Below, piece by piece: positions 1 through 12,469 of a stretch of 64,000 bases of DNA. This DNA is from Prunella strophiata (lineage: Eukaryota; Chordata; Aves; Passeriformes; Prunellidae): assembly GCA_036583965.1 (NCBI GenBank), contig JAZBQD010000019.1, forward strand, positions 16,941,585-17,005,584, in the 5' to 3' direction. The notes under the pieces were generated by a model. The model did not search any database. It saw nothing but the letters and a program-made list of their open reading frames with translations, and was not told the origin of the DNA. Each line of letters opens with the position of its first letter. Position 1 is the first letter of the stretch. A program made the translations under genes and the position numbers.

Positions 1-505
1 TTGACTTCTCCATGTGAAAGCTGTCACAGTGAAAATAAAAATGAATCCAGCAAAGAGCACAACTAAACAAACCCACACTGCCTCTGTTGCAGTGGGTTGA
101 GCTCCTTCACTGTGATGACACTTGGGCACCAGTGCCTCTGTGCAGGCAAACTGTTGGGAGCAGCCACCACGAGCCCAGAGGATGCTCTGCTGCCATCTGC
201 ACAGCAAGGGGCTCCAGCATTTGCCCTGAGCCACTCCATTTTCCACAGCTGGCTGCTGTCCATGCTGTGCCTGAGAGGCTGGAGCACCAGTGCTGTCAGC
301 TCAGCACGAGTGGGGCTCAGCAGGACAGGAGGCACAAAGCCACCTTAACTGAGGAAGAATGAAGAGCTGCAGCTAGTGGTATCAAAGCTAGCCTTGGGTC
401 AATGTGTCCTGCAAACACAAGAAGGAAAATCCAGTTTAGTTCCCTTCCCACATCAATTTAGAGAACCAGTGGTATTTCACTGTGTAAAAAATTAACATGT
501 TTGAA

Positions 506-535
506 ATTATTTCATAAATATATATATGAAATAAT
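506..535. repeat. Inverted repeat, 11-bp perfect arms
   Basis: ATTATTTCATA (506-516) pairs perfectly with TATGAAATAAT (525-535) across an 8-nt AT-only loop. It sits in a very AT-rich patch, where such palindromes are common by chance. No function is claimed. Confidence 0.8.
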
Positions 536-1584
536 CATATGAAGCTCATTCCTTATTATCTGCATACTTCTGGAAGGCACCAGCTCACCAGTTTAGTCAA
601 GGACTGCAGACAGCTTTGGGAACCTTGTATGAAGGGTAACACACAAGGAATTGAGCCTGACAACCAAAAAACTCAGTCAGGGGCACTGTCACATTCAAGG
701 CAATGAGGACACATTTACAAAGTGGGGTGTGCAGGTGTCCTCTAAACCAACCAGAGAGCTCCACCTCCTGCCTTTCCCACCTTGGCTGGGTAGTGCAGCT
801 CCAGCAGTGGCTCTGTTGTTTCCATGGCAGCTGAGCCCTTTCTCCTCGTTCAGGGTCTCTCCTCACCCAGACACAACATCCAAGCTGCAAGGCCCTTTCT
901 GTGCTGGCAGTCACCACTGGAAACTGCCTTGGCACAGCTGCTGGCCTGGCTCCAGTGACACATGTGGAGTCACATCCTCCCTGCAGCTCACTGCCAGCAC
1001 TGCCTTCCACCCTGTGTTAACAGCTCAGGTTTCTTTCCTCCAGGTGCTGAGGAGAGGAAGTGCTGCCTGCAGTGCTGTTTGTGAAGCCTGCACCCCTGCA
1101 GCAGTGCTAGGATGAGTGTATCCCCAGCCTTTTCCTCCTTGGTAACCTAAAATTAGCCCATTTTTTGCCACAGCCCTCAGGGGTGTCATTTACAGGAAGA
1201 GGCCTAAAGTTCTCCCGGTTGCAAAATGGAATTAAATCATAGTTCCCTGTGTTATGCATCAATTTATTAAGCAGTGAACACTCAGCTTGCAGCAAGCCCA
1301 ACAATAATTAAAGGTGGCCAAGTGGCCATTGCTCAGGTGTGGTGGCCCTGTAGGAAGAGGTGCAGGGCAGGGCAGAGCTGTGGACAGCTCCACACCACCC
1401 TCTGTGCCCTCAGCCCAGCCTCCCACTGCTGAGGGCACTTTATTTCTCACATCTCCAGGAGCCCTGACACACAGAGTAAGGGATGGGTGAGGCTGAGTGT
1501 CCAAGATTTCACAAAAGATCTTACTGGTACCCTGTAGCTTCAGCAGAAGATGCAGCTAGTGGGGCTTGGGAGAGGCCATTTTAT

Positions 1585-1621
1585 AGGGAGTGTTTCCAAC
1601 ACATTTTAGGGAGTGTTTCCA
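1585..1621. repeat. Short tandem duplication, 23-bp period
   Basis: AGGGAGTGTTTCCA occurs at 1,585-1,598 and again at 1,608-1,621, with similar TTTTA-rich flanks. This looks like a local slippage duplication. Confidence 0.8.
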
Positions 1622-1713
1622 GGTTCCCAAGGGAGCCAGGGCAGGTTTCAGTCCCCAGGGCAGCTCAGTGACAGAAGGACTGGAGGAGATGATTACCAAA
1701 TTCTTCTGGAAAG

Positions 1714-1731
1714 AGGAAGGAAGGAAGGAAG
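1714..1731. repeat. (GGAA)n microsatellite
   Basis: About four tandem AGGA/GGAA units. GGAA runs are also ETS-factor binding motifs, but this one is short. Confidence 0.8.
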
Positions 1732-3462
1732 TGGGAGTGCAACTTCCTACTCAGGACAGTGAGACTTGACCCCTGTTCAATTTTCCTATGACTCAATTGG
1801 TATTTCTTGAAGCAGCACTCCTTCCAATGACTTAAAAATAGCAGCTACTGAAGCAGAGGAGACTGCTGACTAATGTTGTACTGGAGGATATATCTTTTTC
1901 TGGAGAATAAGTTGGTGCAAGTACCAGTTTTTGGATGAGCTCAGCAGGACTGCCAGGGTTAGCCTGTGACAGGTGACCTACTGCACCCATGCAGACTATC
2001 TTCTAAAATACAGAAAAGATGAATAAACAGGTCAACTTCAATAAAGCAACATCAGTAACATCTGTATTACAATCTACATAAATGACATTTCTAAGGGATC
2101 TGCTTTTTCAGCAGCAAGAATATATGGAGTTCTCAGATGAAAAGGACATGAAAAGTACCACTAGAGACCAACTGCCCTGCTGCTGATGTTTCTTCCTCAA
2201 ATCAACTCCAGCTGAACATGGGCACAGCATTTGGAAAAACACTGTACCATGTGCCCAGTGACCACAACCTTTGGCAAGTCATGGCAAGGAGAGGTTCCCT
2301 GACTGTGAGAAACCTGGACTTTATTTCCAGGCTGGATTTGTTGAGATGGACCTCCCCTGCTTTTGCTGCTCCTGTGCTCTCACCTGCCAGGCTGAGGAGC
2401 CCTGCAATGGTGTGCTCCTGATGGGAGCACCTGCCAGAGAAAGCTTGATTGAGGCAAAGTTCCCACAGTGGACCAGGGCTTGCAGCTCATTCACCAAGCA
2501 GAGGTTTCCTGGTGTGCTCATCCTACCAAGCAGTCTTGGATTCACTAAGCAAATATCCTCCTTCTTCACCAGGTTCCAAGTTTTATGTTTCCTGCAGATG
2601 TGATCAGCACAGAGGTCATGTTGATGCCCTTCAGACTATTGATAAAAGCCATTAAAGATGTGGGATCAAGGAGCAGCTCCTGTAGATGATGCAAACCCAC
2701 AGAAAAAGAGATACTTACACACACAAACACAGAGAATCACACACATGCAGAGCACATGCCACAGTTAATGCAGGAGATGAGGCAAGATTCCTTCTCCTGC
2801 AGATGACCCAACTGGAAACAGGCCTGCCAGAACAACAATTCCCTAGTTATGATTACACAGGAGCTCTGTGAGTCACTTTCCAACCCACTGAACATGCTCC
2901 ATTTTGAATTATATATCATTTGGGTTTTTTAATCAAAACATTGTGTTTTCTCAAAGAAAATGCCTGGCTCAAAACTAAATTTAAACACACAAGTATTTTT
3001 ACCTTTAAGCATCAAACATTATCTCAGCAAAGAACGGGACTCCAGTTACTTTGACAATGTTTGGCATTTATTAACCCCCTCTTCCTTCATTTTAATAAAT
3101 AATTCCATTCAGCTCTTCCATTACTTGGCCTGGACCCAAAAGTCATGAAAGAACATCTCATTTATATATTTTAAATATTAGTACATCACTTTTCCTCCAC
3201 TTTTCTGTCATATCCCTAGTGCTCTTAGCAACACTGCAAATCAACATCTTCAGTAATCTCTGCTCAAAAGGCTTTTGAGTGACTTTTACACAAAAAAAAA
3301 ACCCAATTTCCTTGTCATCATGCAACATTTTCATCTTCATCCAGCTTCCTCTACAGTCCCTGCCCTGAGTGTTGGGCTAGTACCAGTGATGTAACTAGTT
3401 TTGTCTTGAAATTTTTATTTTTTTTTTTAATGCCTTATTTTTCTGTATTTGGATCTTACAGA

Positions 3463-3835
3463 ATCACAGAACCATTTCAGCTGGAAAAGATGTTTAAGGT
3501 CATTGAGTCCAACAGTTAACCTGACACTACCAAGTCCACCAATAAACCATGTCCCTAAGTGCCACACCTACACCTCTTTCAAATACCCTCAGGGATGGCA
3601 ACTCTACCACTTTCCTGGGCAGCCTGTTCCAGTGCTTGACAACCCTTTCTGGGAAGAAATTCTTCCTAATATCCAATGTAAACTTTCCCTGGCACAACTT
3701 GAGGCCATTTCCTCTTGTCCTATCTCTTGTTACTTGGGAGAAGAGACTGATCCCCACCTGACCACAACCTCCTTTCAGGTATTGTAGAGAACAACAAGGT
3801 CTCCCCTCAGCATTCTTTTCTCCAGACAAATAGAA
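3463..3835 (-). mobile_element. CR1 LINE, 5'-truncated 3' end
   Basis: Read on the minus strand, this is the 3' end of a CR1 non-LTR retrotransposon, the dominant bird LINE. The element's 3' terminus is at about 3,463, where the plus strand begins AGAATCACAGAACC, the complement of the usual CR1 tail. The minus frame ends in the block VVKHWNRLP, typical of the C-terminal end of CR1 ORF2, around 3,600-3,660. Only about 370 bp of the roughly 4.5-kb element remain, so reverse transcriptase and endonuclease are gone and it cannot move. Truncation at the 5' end is normal for target-primed reverse transcription. A T-rich run lies about 35 bp outside its 3' end. Identified from memory of the CR1 consensus. 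Confidence 0.92.
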
Positions 3836-6365
3836 AAATAGAATTAAGGTTCAGACTATTTTCTCCCTTGTGAGTTTCCTTATTTGCCACCTTGCTGCTG
3901 TTACAGGATGCATCTGTCACATTTCAGGTGTTGCAGGAGATTCCTAGGTGCCATCCATGCATTGGGTTTTTTTTCCCAAGCAGTGCCCATCCAGCACTTC
4001 AGAGATCAACAGGCAAGGGGATGTCTGCACTGGGATCTTCCCAGAAAAGGGAGAAGCCCAGGGTAAGAAAGTCAGGCTGAGTCAGCATTCCTCTGTGGAA
4101 AAACACTCTTCTGGTTAAAAATAAGCAGATCTCCCTCGGGAGAGCAAATTAGCAACCCATATCTGACACTGTTTGTCTTTCTTCTGATGGATGAACCATT
4201 TTTTCTTCTCTTTCAGAGTAATACTTGGCTGTACTTTTCTCTTAATGAGCTTTTGGACCAAAGCCCAAAATGGATCAAAGCCACTGGAGGGAGAGGCAGG
4301 GAAACACATGACCCAAACCTTTGCCTTTTCTCTCTTTTTCTTTACAAACAGAAGTTGCACCTTTCACTGTTGAGGCTAATGTCAACAAAGGGGGTTGGTG
4401 CTTTGGTTCTGGAGCAGCAGGTGACCCATCTGCCAGTTTGCCACTGATGGGCATCAAGCAGGAGGCTCTTGCTGCAACCCCATGGGAGAGAGAGGCCTCC
4501 AGAGAGGGGCAGAGAGAGGGTGTTCACTGCCAACAGGCAGCACTTGCCTTTCTCAGCAAATGCATCCCTGCCTGAGCAAACACAGCAGCTCCTGGGGGGA
4601 AAAACAGAAGGAGGATTAATGAATGATTTTCTACTTCTGGTGTGACACAAGGGCTCTAGTCTCAAGGTGGTGAGAAATTGCAGCTGTTGGGAGAGGCAGG
4701 AGCAAGGCAGGGCAGGCAGGAGATCAGGTCACATCTCTCTTCTTCCTTGCCCGTGTCCCTGGAGTGCCATTAGTGAGTCTGTGACTCTCAGCAGACAACT
4801 TTGAGATCACTGGGTGGAAAGCACCCCCAATGGCAGGAGCTGTTGCTGATCTGACAGCCCAGTAAAGACACTAAAAAATGGGAGAAAAATAATCCTGCAT
4901 GCTTACAGCCTTCAGGGCTTGGCTGCACTTTTTGAGCCATTTTTCACCTTTTCCAATAGAGAGCTTTTCCAGGAGTCAGGAAATTTGCACATGCCTACAC
5001 ATGCCTGCCATAAAGGTGAAGCTAGGAAAGGACAGGAGAGACAAAACCCATAGCACCCAGCAGAAGCAGAAACATCAGCAGCTGTAAAGAGCCTGCACAT
5101 GACCCCTACACCCCACCAAAAGCCTTGTGGCTGCTGAAGAGTGGGAGACCAACGTGGGCCCCCTGATGCTTGGATGAGAGGTGGGGGAACACCATGGGGC
5201 TCTCCAGATGAGCTGCTGGGGCTCTGCCAGAGGCCCTGGGCCAGCACACAGGGTGGCAGGGGATGCCAGGATGCTGCTGTTGGCAGAGACTGTGTGTGAT
5301 GGGGAGCAGTGTGCAGTGGGGGGTGGGTAACAGGGCCCCAGGCTGCCCCATGGCCTTTGCCTGGCCTTCATTCCTAGCACAGTGGGCACCAAGCATCCTC
5401 TCACTGGATTTCAGCGTTTTTTTGCTTCTTGTTGACATTGCTCCTGCTCTCTGAAGGGCTCCCAGGCAGAGGGTGCCAGTGGTGCCCCAAGCAGAGAGCT
5501 GTGGGCCTTCCCCCTGCCACACTCTGTGAGGGAAATACTGCTGGTACAACCCAGGCTTTCATTTCCAGGAGCCCTCTCCTCGGGGTGGTTGCCCTTCCCT
5601 GGGCACATTTGGTGAGTTAGGCTGCCAGTGTGACTGGGCAAGAGCAGCCTGTGGCTGCTGGCAGCCCTGGGTGCCCTGCCTGGCTGGTGACAGGCTGGTG
5701 GCAGCACCTCTGCTGCCCAGACCTGCTTGTGGCACATTCCAGGTGGCAGCTCAGGACACGGGCAGTGGCTGCACGGAGCACACTCCTACAGACAGTGAAG
5801 ATGCTGCCAGGCTTATTTGCTGGTGATTGTGTGCAGAGCTCTGGAACATGCACACTTTGTGCTCCCTGTTTCCTACCTTGCAGTGCCTCTTCCCAGCAGA
5901 AGACAGCCACCATGCCTTGTTTATTTTCAGTGCTCCTGTTGGAGGGGGCAGGGAGCTGCACAGACTCATGTACATAATTCTCTTCCTCTTCATTTAGTTT
6001 TCTTTTTCTTGGGGCAAAATAAGAGCCATTTGAGCTGGAAGCATAGAGCTGCTTCTCATTTGCAAATCTTCTCCCTCTACCCCAAAATACAGCAATGTAA
6101 GGAATTTTTTTAAATGTTAAAATCTTGCATCTGTCCTCCTCAAATATTAGCTGTGTTGAGCATCTAAATAGAAAAGAAACATAATGAGGCTCCACAGGAC
6201 TCAGAGTGTGAAGCACACCCAGGAGAAACCCATCACACACTAATGGGCATTCCCCAGAGTTTGTGACTCATGAATGTGTTTGGCACTGTTTCTGTAGGGC
6301 AAGTAGCAGGAAGGGGAGGACAGCCACTGGCAGAGGTGTCTGCAAGCTGACTGCAGAAGTCAGTA
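3836..6365. other. Gene-free DNA, GC-richer from 4.6 to 6.0 kb
   Basis: No repeat family or gene was recognised. Positions 4,600-5,960 are visibly richer in G and C but poor in CpG. That lowers stop-codon density and explains the many overlapping open frames here, including the window's longest (207 codons, minus strand, 5,617-6,240). None contains a recognisable domain. The sequence reads like old, CpG-decayed GC-rich intron or intergenic DNA. Confidence 0.55.
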
Positions 6366-6440
6366 ATGCCAGAAGACTGGAGAGTGGCTAATGAAGCATC
6401 TCATTTCAGAAACGACAAGGGGAGACTTCAGGGAAGAGCA
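6366..6440 (+). mobile_element. Ancient CR1/L3-like LINE scrap (reverse transcriptase start)
   Basis: The plus-strand frame beginning at 6,369 reads PEDWRVAN, followed by a degraded segment with F-R-x-D-K-G. In CR1- and L3-type LINEs this resembles the stretch at the N-terminal edge of the reverse transcriptase domain, usually P-x-D-W-(R/K)-x-A-N followed by P-I-x-K-K-G. The match lasts only about 70 bp and has no continuation that I can follow. It is either a very old, heavily diverged insertion or chance similarity. Confidence 0.4.
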
Positions 6441-6744
6441 GTGGTGACCTATATAGAGCAGGAGGATACAATAGAAAGGCCTGGAGAGGTGAGGACAGCC
6501 AGGAGCAGGCAGAGGAATTGTCAGGAAGACTGTGTAAAATAGGATGTAATGAAGCAAAGGAAAGTATTGCTTCCACTGTGAAATAAACGAGCAAGATGCA
6601 CTGTGAGATGTGCTAATAACTGATGTTTTGATTCTTTCACATAAAAAAAAAAAATAATAAAATTGAATCTATGTTGGGAATTCAGGTCAATCACAATCAA
6701 ATAACACAGACATTTTGTGCAATCAAAAACGTGGGAGAATTTTT

Positions 6745-7010
6745 TTATCAATTCAAAGAAGCAGAAAAATGACCTAGAATATTTTGTTTGAGCCTCCGAA
6801 ACAGTAAGGAAAATTTCTAAATGAAATATTGCTGCTAATTAAATGAATATTTGAAAGCATCACAAGAAAAATACTTGTATGATTTAAAGGGCTTTTCCAG
6901 GATTCCTGCTCAGAGAAGAAATTTAGTAAATTTGACATTCAGTTGCAAAATGTGCTGCTTTCCCTCACTCTACATATTCCAGAGGAGAGGGGAATGAAAC
7001 AAATTAATTC
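6745..7010. promoter_or_regulatory. Possible conserved non-coding element
   Basis: This is a repeat-free AT-rich block with CTAATTAAATGAATATTT at about 6,835 (homeobox-type TAATTA core) and further AAATATTG and TTTAAAG words. It has no open frame of note and no repeat signature. The texture resembles deeply conserved enhancers in gene deserts, but conservation cannot be seen from one sequence, so this is inference. Confidence 0.25.
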
Positions 7011-8570
7011 AGCTGCAGCCAGCAGCTGTTCCTAGAGTTGACATTGCCTATTGTAGTTCCTTAAGCAAAGCAAGCATATCTTGTCTCTGTTGAGTTAATT
7101 ATGGTGAAAAACAAAACCAAAAATTCGTTTATTTCTCATCAAAGACCACATCTGCATGTGTGGTGGTTTCCTGGTGAGCACAGAAAGCAGAAGGGAGATC
7201 TCGTGGCAGATGAAGCACTTGTCCTGTGGCAGGGACAGAGGAGTGGCCCTGTGTCACTGTGACCACTGTCTCAGCTTTCAGTGCTGGCTTGAGCTGATGA
7301 GGGGAATGAGGAGCAAGGCAGTTAAGGTGGAAGCAACTACTTTTTCTCTTCCACTGTGAAAAAGAAGGAGCTGCAGATGGTAAAGTCTGAAATTGCCACG
7401 GCAAGCTTTGCTGCAGACAGAGCCTCTGTCCCCTCCTGGCTTGCCCTGCCCGACTCTGAGCCTACTCAGCCAGTCAGCATGGCTGGCAGGGGAAAGAGAG
7501 GAGCTGGTTGGGAACATTTGATATGACTCTAGACAGGCAGACTGATTTGCAAATTCAAAGCACAGGAAAGACTGAGAGCTATTGCAGTGGATTACAAATG
7601 AGCTTGGAAACACAGGCGTGAGGCACGAGGAGGGAATGTGGCTGGAGCTGAGTGGGTGAATAACCTGACGAGTTTCCAACTGTCTCTGCCCCTTTGCCCT
7701 ACCCTTCCCTTTGCCAAGCAGATTCCTCCTTGCTGAAAACCGTATTTACTTGGCATGAATGGAGCTGGGGAAGGCAGGGGCTGAGAGAACTTCTGAAGGA
7801 GAGGGCTCAACTGTTACAACAAGCAGCAAAGCGAAGCGTGGGTGGATAGGCCAGCAGCAAAAGGGAATGCAAGAAAACTATCTTTTCACTGCTTGGAAAT
7901 CCTTGCAATATTGTTACAAAACACAACAGTGTAGAGAGGAATCACTGTGAAATGTGACCCACACGGTTTAGCTGTGACACTGTGCAGAAAACACAGCAGG
8001 ATCTTTGGTACAGTAGCAAAATACGAGTCCCATGCATGTGTGGCTTCAGACTTCCTGCTGCTGTTGCCATGAGTTTCTGCTCTCAGGTCTGTAACACCTC
8101 CAGACACCCTTCCACCATGGGTGGCAAACCCAAGAGATAACTACAGATAAGTAGTTCTGTATGGAGTACAGGTCTACCTGCAATCCATCCCTCACAGGCT
8201 CCAGCAGCTGCCAGCAGAGGATGCTCAGGAAAGAGCAAAATGAGGTGTGGACAGAACCATCCCTTTGCAGCAGCAGCCTCCAGTCCTCAGTGGGGAGCAG
8301 GTTGGGAACTTTTTGAGCCTCAGGCTGCTGCCAGGGTTTGATATCTGATAGGCCCTGACAGACCTACCCTTCCTGAAGTTGTCTTACCACTTGCTGAACT
8401 TTTGCCCTCCACAACAGTTCACAGCAATGAGTCTCATGGTTTTAGTATTGGAGCTCTTGTGTGGGGGAACAGACTTCATGTTGTTTGTTTCATATTGGCC
8501 AAGAGGTAACATCACTGGCTACCTTGTAGTGCAAGGGCTCCTGAATAATCATTTCCCACTCAGTTTCTCT

Positions 8571-8600
8571 TTTAATATGGTCACCTCTGACCATATTAAA
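8571..8600. repeat. Perfect hairpin, 13-bp arms, 4-nt loop
   Basis: TTTAATATGGTCA (8,571-8,583) and TGACCATATTAAA (8,588-8,600) are exact reverse complements separated by CCTC. The inner part makes GGTCA-4-TGACC, two nuclear-receptor-type half-sites facing each other with 4-bp spacing. It is too short for a microRNA precursor. Confidence 0.9.
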
Positions 8601-9944
8601 TTTGTCAACTCTACCCCAGTCATCTCTGCTGTAAAACAGTGAACCAGAGGCTCTTTGATTCTCTGTGCAAAGAGCTGTTTCTCATGTATCATCACCCCAG
8701 TTACCCTTGTTAGTGTGCCTCTGGATCCCAGCATTCCCCTTGCCAGGTTGAAGGACCACAGCTGCAAGTGGATGCTGCTCCAGACATCAGCACCTCTGGA
8801 TTCATGCAAAGGGTATTGAGATGCAGTTTTAAGAGAAATAACAAGTGTGACCCAAAGATCCCCTTTCATGTCCTAGCTCCATATCAAAATATAGCTTAGG
8901 CTGATGGCTGAAATGTTGGTTATGAAATTAGTTGCTATTTTCAGTCCACTTCAAAACTCCCATTAGTCCAGCTAAGACTGTGCCAAAGCCCTCAAAAAAA
9001 CAAGAATTGAACAGGCAGGGAGAAGAAATTGTCCCTGCTATGCTAAGATTAAATCTCTGAATAAAGGAGCTTTGAGGATGGGAGACTGCATGCATGCTGC
9101 ATCTGCTCTCTTTGTGGCTAAAGGGACAACACCCTCTAATTCCTACACCTTTTCATAGGTGACTTATCCACCAAAACCCATGAAGGGTAGAGTTGAGGAC
9201 CCTGAGTATCATACAGTTGCTCCTAAACCCCAGCAACCCATTTTTTTTTTTTTCACAAAGTCATGGGCTGCTTCAAAAATTAGGTTTTTTTCTTTGAAAA
9301 ATCAAGCCATCATCTTCCTAGGTATTAACACTAAGCTCACATTTTCCTCTCAGCTCTGTCCCAGCAGGAATAGCATAATCTTCATTGGTTTGCAAATTGC
9401 AAACAGCTCTCCTGCACCTACTCGAGCCTCTCAGCTCTGTTTTTCATACTGAAACTCTTCTGGGGAAGGGATGGCAGGGGGGGCTTGTTTCCCTTGAAGA
9501 AAAAGAAGAAAATGTTTGCATGATAAAGCTGATGCCTGTTGCCTGGTGGTTTAAACAAAAGAACCCTACTGTGGACATTTTCTTGTGTAGTGCAGAGCAG
9601 TTTGGAAAGCTGTATAATGTGTCTTGACAGCAGTACAAATCACTAAAGGTCAAGGGCTTGGGGATTAACCACATCCCCATATAATAGGCTGATATAGAAA
9701 GGGCAGGACCATAAGGGTTCAGATTTAGAATGAAAGGTTTTGAATACAGCTGATGAAAAAAGATTTCTGGGGAGGGGGGACTACTCACACCCTTCCAGCC
9801 CTCAGGCATGCTAATAAGATCACAGTGCAGAGGCAGATATGGTGCTGTCCCCATTCTTTATTAATGCAGTCAACATCTGGCTACAGGCACCCCAGCCCTG
9901 AGAAATCTTTTTCCTTTCTCCTCAAAATTTCTTTAGCTGCAGGT

Positions 9945-10245
9945 GCCCATCAGTCCAACCACTCTGCTGTAGGTTGCTCAGGACTGCATGCATTAGTTTT
10001 GAGTCTCTCCCCAGATGAATGACCCACAACCTCTCTGAGCAGCCTGTGCCAGTGCTTGACCACCCTTACAGGAAAAAAAAAACCTGTTTTCTTGTGTTTT
10101 GAACATCTTATGCATTTCCATTTGTGCCCACTGCCTCTTGAAGTGTCAGTGGGCACTACTGAAAAGATTCTTCATTCCCTTGCATCAGGTACATATCTAA
10201 ACATGCTGGTAAGATTCCCATAAGCCTTCTTTAAGGCTAAACATG
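9945..10245 (-). mobile_element. CR1 LINE, diverged 3' fragment
   Basis: On the minus strand the frame at 9,950-10,156 contains RVVKHWHRLLREVV, matching the C-terminal CR1 ORF2 block also seen in the copy at 3.5 kb. On the plus strand, similarity runs from ACAACCTCTCTGAGCAGCCTGT at about 10,027 to the AAGCCTTCTTTAAGGCTAAAC word at 10,220-10,240, which is the complement of the usual CR1 segment further upstream. The extreme 3' terminus is missing or too diverged to place, so the left boundary (9,945-10,010) is uncertain. More decayed than the other CR1 copies. An A-run (10,073-10,083) is embedded in it. Confidence 0.8.
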
Positions 10246-12449
10246 AGTTTAAGGAAGTCCTTGTATTTTGAAATCTAGATTAAGATAAGCTGTTGGACTG
10301 GAAAACTCATAGCTTCAGGTACTGGCTCTGAGAGGTATACAAAATAGTGCTTCCATAGTCACATTAATATTTAGGAGGGTTTCAAAAGGCACCGTTTTTA
10401 GTTCTTTTACTTTGTGATTGTGACATGTGTCAACTGCACCGTCTGAGTTTTCTCCAGTGTGTGTGCAGAGTGGTCCCAATACACCACAGTTCAAGCCTTT
10501 CCTCTTCTACATGAAGAGAAAACATCAGAGATTGCCTCCTGTATTGGAGAGCAACTGAAAAGAGTTTGCAGCAGAAAAGCCTATTGAAATTACTGTTCCC
10601 CCTGCCACTGATGGAAGTCTTTTTCCCTGGAATCAGCAGTGATGACATTATTGAGCATCATCGGAGCATGGAAAGGACAATGCAGCTTTCAGAGGACACT
10701 CTTTTTAAAGCTGCACTCACTGGATAATGGGTAAGTTAGTGTTCTTTGCCAAAGGGCAGAGTAATTTTTGCAGCTCTCGTTTCAGTAATTCTGCTATGAT
10801 AGTTATACTCTTAAAAAAAATAAAAAAAAAACCCAAGACAAGTAAAAATACTATAGGCTGCATAAACCTGATGAAGAAAAATGACAGGAAAGATGTCACT
10901 GAATGCCACTATCTGTTAGCAGTATGGCTCCTTGAAAGAATTATTGTGTAGTATTTTTGTTCACTAATTATGTGCTAAATTACATTAAATTATCACAGTA
11001 GTGCCTCATAATTACAGTTATTATGACAAACACCAAACAAATGAGTAAAGGAGTGACCTCTTTCATTTGAAAACAGCAACAGAAGTCTCTCACAAATGCC
11101 AGCTTTCTGAATATGCAGCATTAGTGTCAATTTTCATTGGTGATTTGCAATTGGAAGGACTTTTTGATTAGCTTTTTAAAGATCAATGCTCAGTGAAGGT
11201 CTCCCCTGTTTAGCTTAGACAGGAATGGATAAAACTCTTCCCACTGGCTGTCAGTCATTTTTCCCTCTACCTTCCAAGGCCTTCCCCTGCCAATAAAGTC
11301 CAAGGTGCAGCATTCCACAAGCATCCTGGAGAAACCTCTCAGAATCTGAAATGTAAATCCATATTAAAGTTCATATTATACACACACAAACACACCTATT
11401 TAAAAATATGTATTTCTATTTGATATTAAATATAAACAAAATACTAAGCTGTGTCCAAAATGTAAAGCTAGGACCACTGTGGATTTTTTTATTAAATAAC
11501 TTACTACTGCAAATCCAGATTAGAATTAAACTCCTATTTTCTTACAGTGCCTTTCTGCCCTCTTCACCTCTATACAAACTGCCTGATACATGTGTTTGTC
11601 AAAAATAGGATGGTAGCTTATAAGGACTGAAAATATAATCTGTTTTGGTAATTTTCAACTTCCTCTCTTCCTTCAAACATGTCAACAAGGTTCTCTCATT
11701 CCATACCTCATTCACAGAAGAGCTGACAAGTCACACATGAAAAATCAAGGAGGAACTAAATCATCACTTCTGTGCAACTCCCAGCATAGGCTTGCTGGAC
11801 ACACACAAAGCACTTTCCATTTCCATTCCACTCAATGACTGTTACTAACACAAAGCACAGTTTACTGGCAGATTTATTTCAGGGAGTTGTGAAATTCCAG
11901 TGAGTAAAATAAGTATTTGTTCTTTCAAACAGCCAAGCACATACACTGAAATGGCAGTTCTTACATATTCATTCTGTGCAGGCACAGAATTGCTGTTGTT
12001 TGATTGACCATTACTAACAAACCCTTTCAGCTATCCAGACAGTCATCACTGCTTGACTAAGAATATAACCTGGAGAAACAGACTCAGCACTTGCTAACAA
12101 AGAGGTGACCCAAACTCATCAGAAGACATTTCTTAGGAAAGATTTTGCAGAAAGAATCAACTAGATAAAAATCTGGCCAGATTGATTGATATACTTGGAA
12201 ATAATATGTACCATATGTGGCAGGTCTATTTTGTATATCAGCTGGGGTTTTTCTGAGAATCAAAAATGGGATATCCTGTTATGGCTCCTTTGGGATTTTG
12301 AAATAGGTGATACTGTTCTTAGCATGGAAGTTTTACTAGCTACTATTTATTACTCTGTCTCAGCTATTTATTTTAGCTGTATATTTTATCATCCTCACTC
12401 AATCCCAGTTGATACATGTTAAAGATACATTCCTATGGCAAAAAGGTAT

Positions 12450-12469
12450 TTTGCCCTTTTAAGGGCAAA
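12450..12469. repeat. Palindrome, 9-bp arms
   Basis: TTTGCCCTT (12,450-12,458) and AAGGGCAAA (12,461-12,469) are exact reverse complements around a central TT. No function is known to me. Confidence 0.85.

Larger units (their letters stand above)
1..3462. other. Gene-free single-copy DNA at the left edge
   Basis: No gene or interspersed repeat was recognised. Positions 80-360 and 720-1,110 are somewhat GC-richer and hold open frames of up to 154 codons. These frames have no recognisable domain and mostly lack a real ATG context, so they read as chance. Small structures seen: an 11-bp inverted repeat at 506-535, a 14-bp direct repeat with 23-bp period at 1,585-1,621, a GGAA run at 1,714-1,731 and a CA-rich patch at 2,713-2,760. 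A T-rich run (3,412-3,428) lies just before the CR1 tail. Confidence 0.6.
6441..9944. other. Gene-free single-copy DNA, partly conserved-looking
   Basis: No gene was recognised. Positions 6,745-7,010 are AT-rich, repeat-free and contain homeobox-type TAATTAAAT motifs (listed separately). A perfect 13-bp-arm hairpin lies at 8,571-8,600. An imperfect estrogen-response-like palindrome lies at 7,252-7,264. Homopolymer runs occur at 6,643-6,655 (A) and about 9,240-9,254 (T). Open frames at 7.1-7.8 kb and 8.4-9.9 kb have no recognisable domain. Confidence 0.5.

Noticed and set aside
651..1115. 154-codon plus frame and overlapping 137-codon minus frame
   Set aside because: No domain, no splice context and mutual shadowing.
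3527..3829. 100-codon minus frame
   Set aside because: It is the C-terminal end of CR1 ORF2 in a dead, truncated copy.
5617..6240. Longest open frame in the window (207 codons, minus strand)
   Set aside because: No recognisable domain; it lies in GC-richer, stop-poor DNA with equally long frames overlapping on the other strand. Chance expectation over six frames makes it unremarkable.
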